Assembly: GCA_023525975.1 (NCBI GenBank)
Contig: CM042021.1
Location: forward strand, 106,747,501 to 106,811,500
Reading direction: 5' to 3'
DNA length: 64,000 nt
DNA from: Smallanthus sonchifolius
Taxonomy: Eukaryota > Streptophyta > Magnoliopsida > Asterales > Asteraceae
The notes below the pieces were generated by a model. The model searched no databases. It saw only the letters and a list, made by a program, of their open reading frames with translations, and was not told where the DNA came from. The position numbers and the translations under genes were made by a program. Below, in pieces: positions 63,995 through 64,000 of this stretch. Positions within the stretch are counted from its first letter, which is position 1. Each line of letters starts with the position of its first letter.

Positions 63995-64000
63995 ATTGAT

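Overview
This is a transposon-rich stretch of plant nuclear DNA. It is AT-rich, with spliced genes and GT-AG introns, tRNA-iMet and tRNA-Asp primer-binding sites, Ty1/copia and Ty3/gypsy elements, a CACTA element, MULE and LINE fragments, and TA-microsatellite MITEs. The extra 3' ORF of the second copia element resembles proteins I know mainly from Asteraceae repeats, so a composite-family eudicot is my best guess (inference). Only one non-transposon gene is convincingly present.

Layout. 1-4.5 kb: 3' half of an Athila-like gypsy element (+) with gag/protease but no RT or integrase, cut in its LTR by the next element. 4.5-12.5 kb: a Sirevirus-like copia element (A) with 5' LTR, leader, long gag and pol, all decayed. 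12.5-14.3 kb: a chromovirus-type LTR (+) that interrupts the RNase H of a Tekay-like gypsy element on the minus strand (14.3-19.8 kb). That element is itself inserted in the protease of a second Athila-like element (minus, 19.8-24.3 kb). 24.3-26.1 kb: scraps of an old CACTA transposase. 26.1-34.1 kb: three tandem copies (the last partial) of a 1.24-kb repeat; the first is split by a 5.05-kb CACTA element (26579-31626) with a clean GTC target duplication. 34.4-36.65 kb: a four-exon DUF1399/GRDP-like gene whose C-terminus is an array of 18-residue CxC repeats. 37.4-53.3 kb: a second, broken copy of that repeat array and its 3' flank. A chromovirus solo LTR splits this copy (target duplication ATGTG/ATATG), and the solo LTR is split by a 12.3-kb Sirevirus-like element (B) with both LTRs and an extra 3' ORF. 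53.3-53.9 kb: a LINE 3' end. 54.3-60.2 kb: at least six palindromic elements bounded by TA microsatellites and sharing one terminal consensus. 60.9-62.5 kb: a FAR1/MULE transposase fragment running into a ~498-bp inverted duplication of itself. 63.4-64 kb: another copia-type LTR ending at the window edge.

How the parts relate. The window is best read as layered insertions. Order can be read from three kinds of evidence: the GRDP-type repeat array gives the empty site for the solo LTR, the 1.24-kb tandem repeat gives the empty site for the CACTA element, and the solo LTR hosts the Sirevirus. The items most worth follow-up are the CxC-repeat GRDP-like protein, the MULE hairpin (which could make silencing RNA, like maize Mu killer), the TA-bounded element family, and the private CpG-rich palindromes upstream of the promoters in several unrelated LTRs. 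Exact ends of several LTRs, and all family assignments below superfamily, rest on motif recognition by eye and not on searches.
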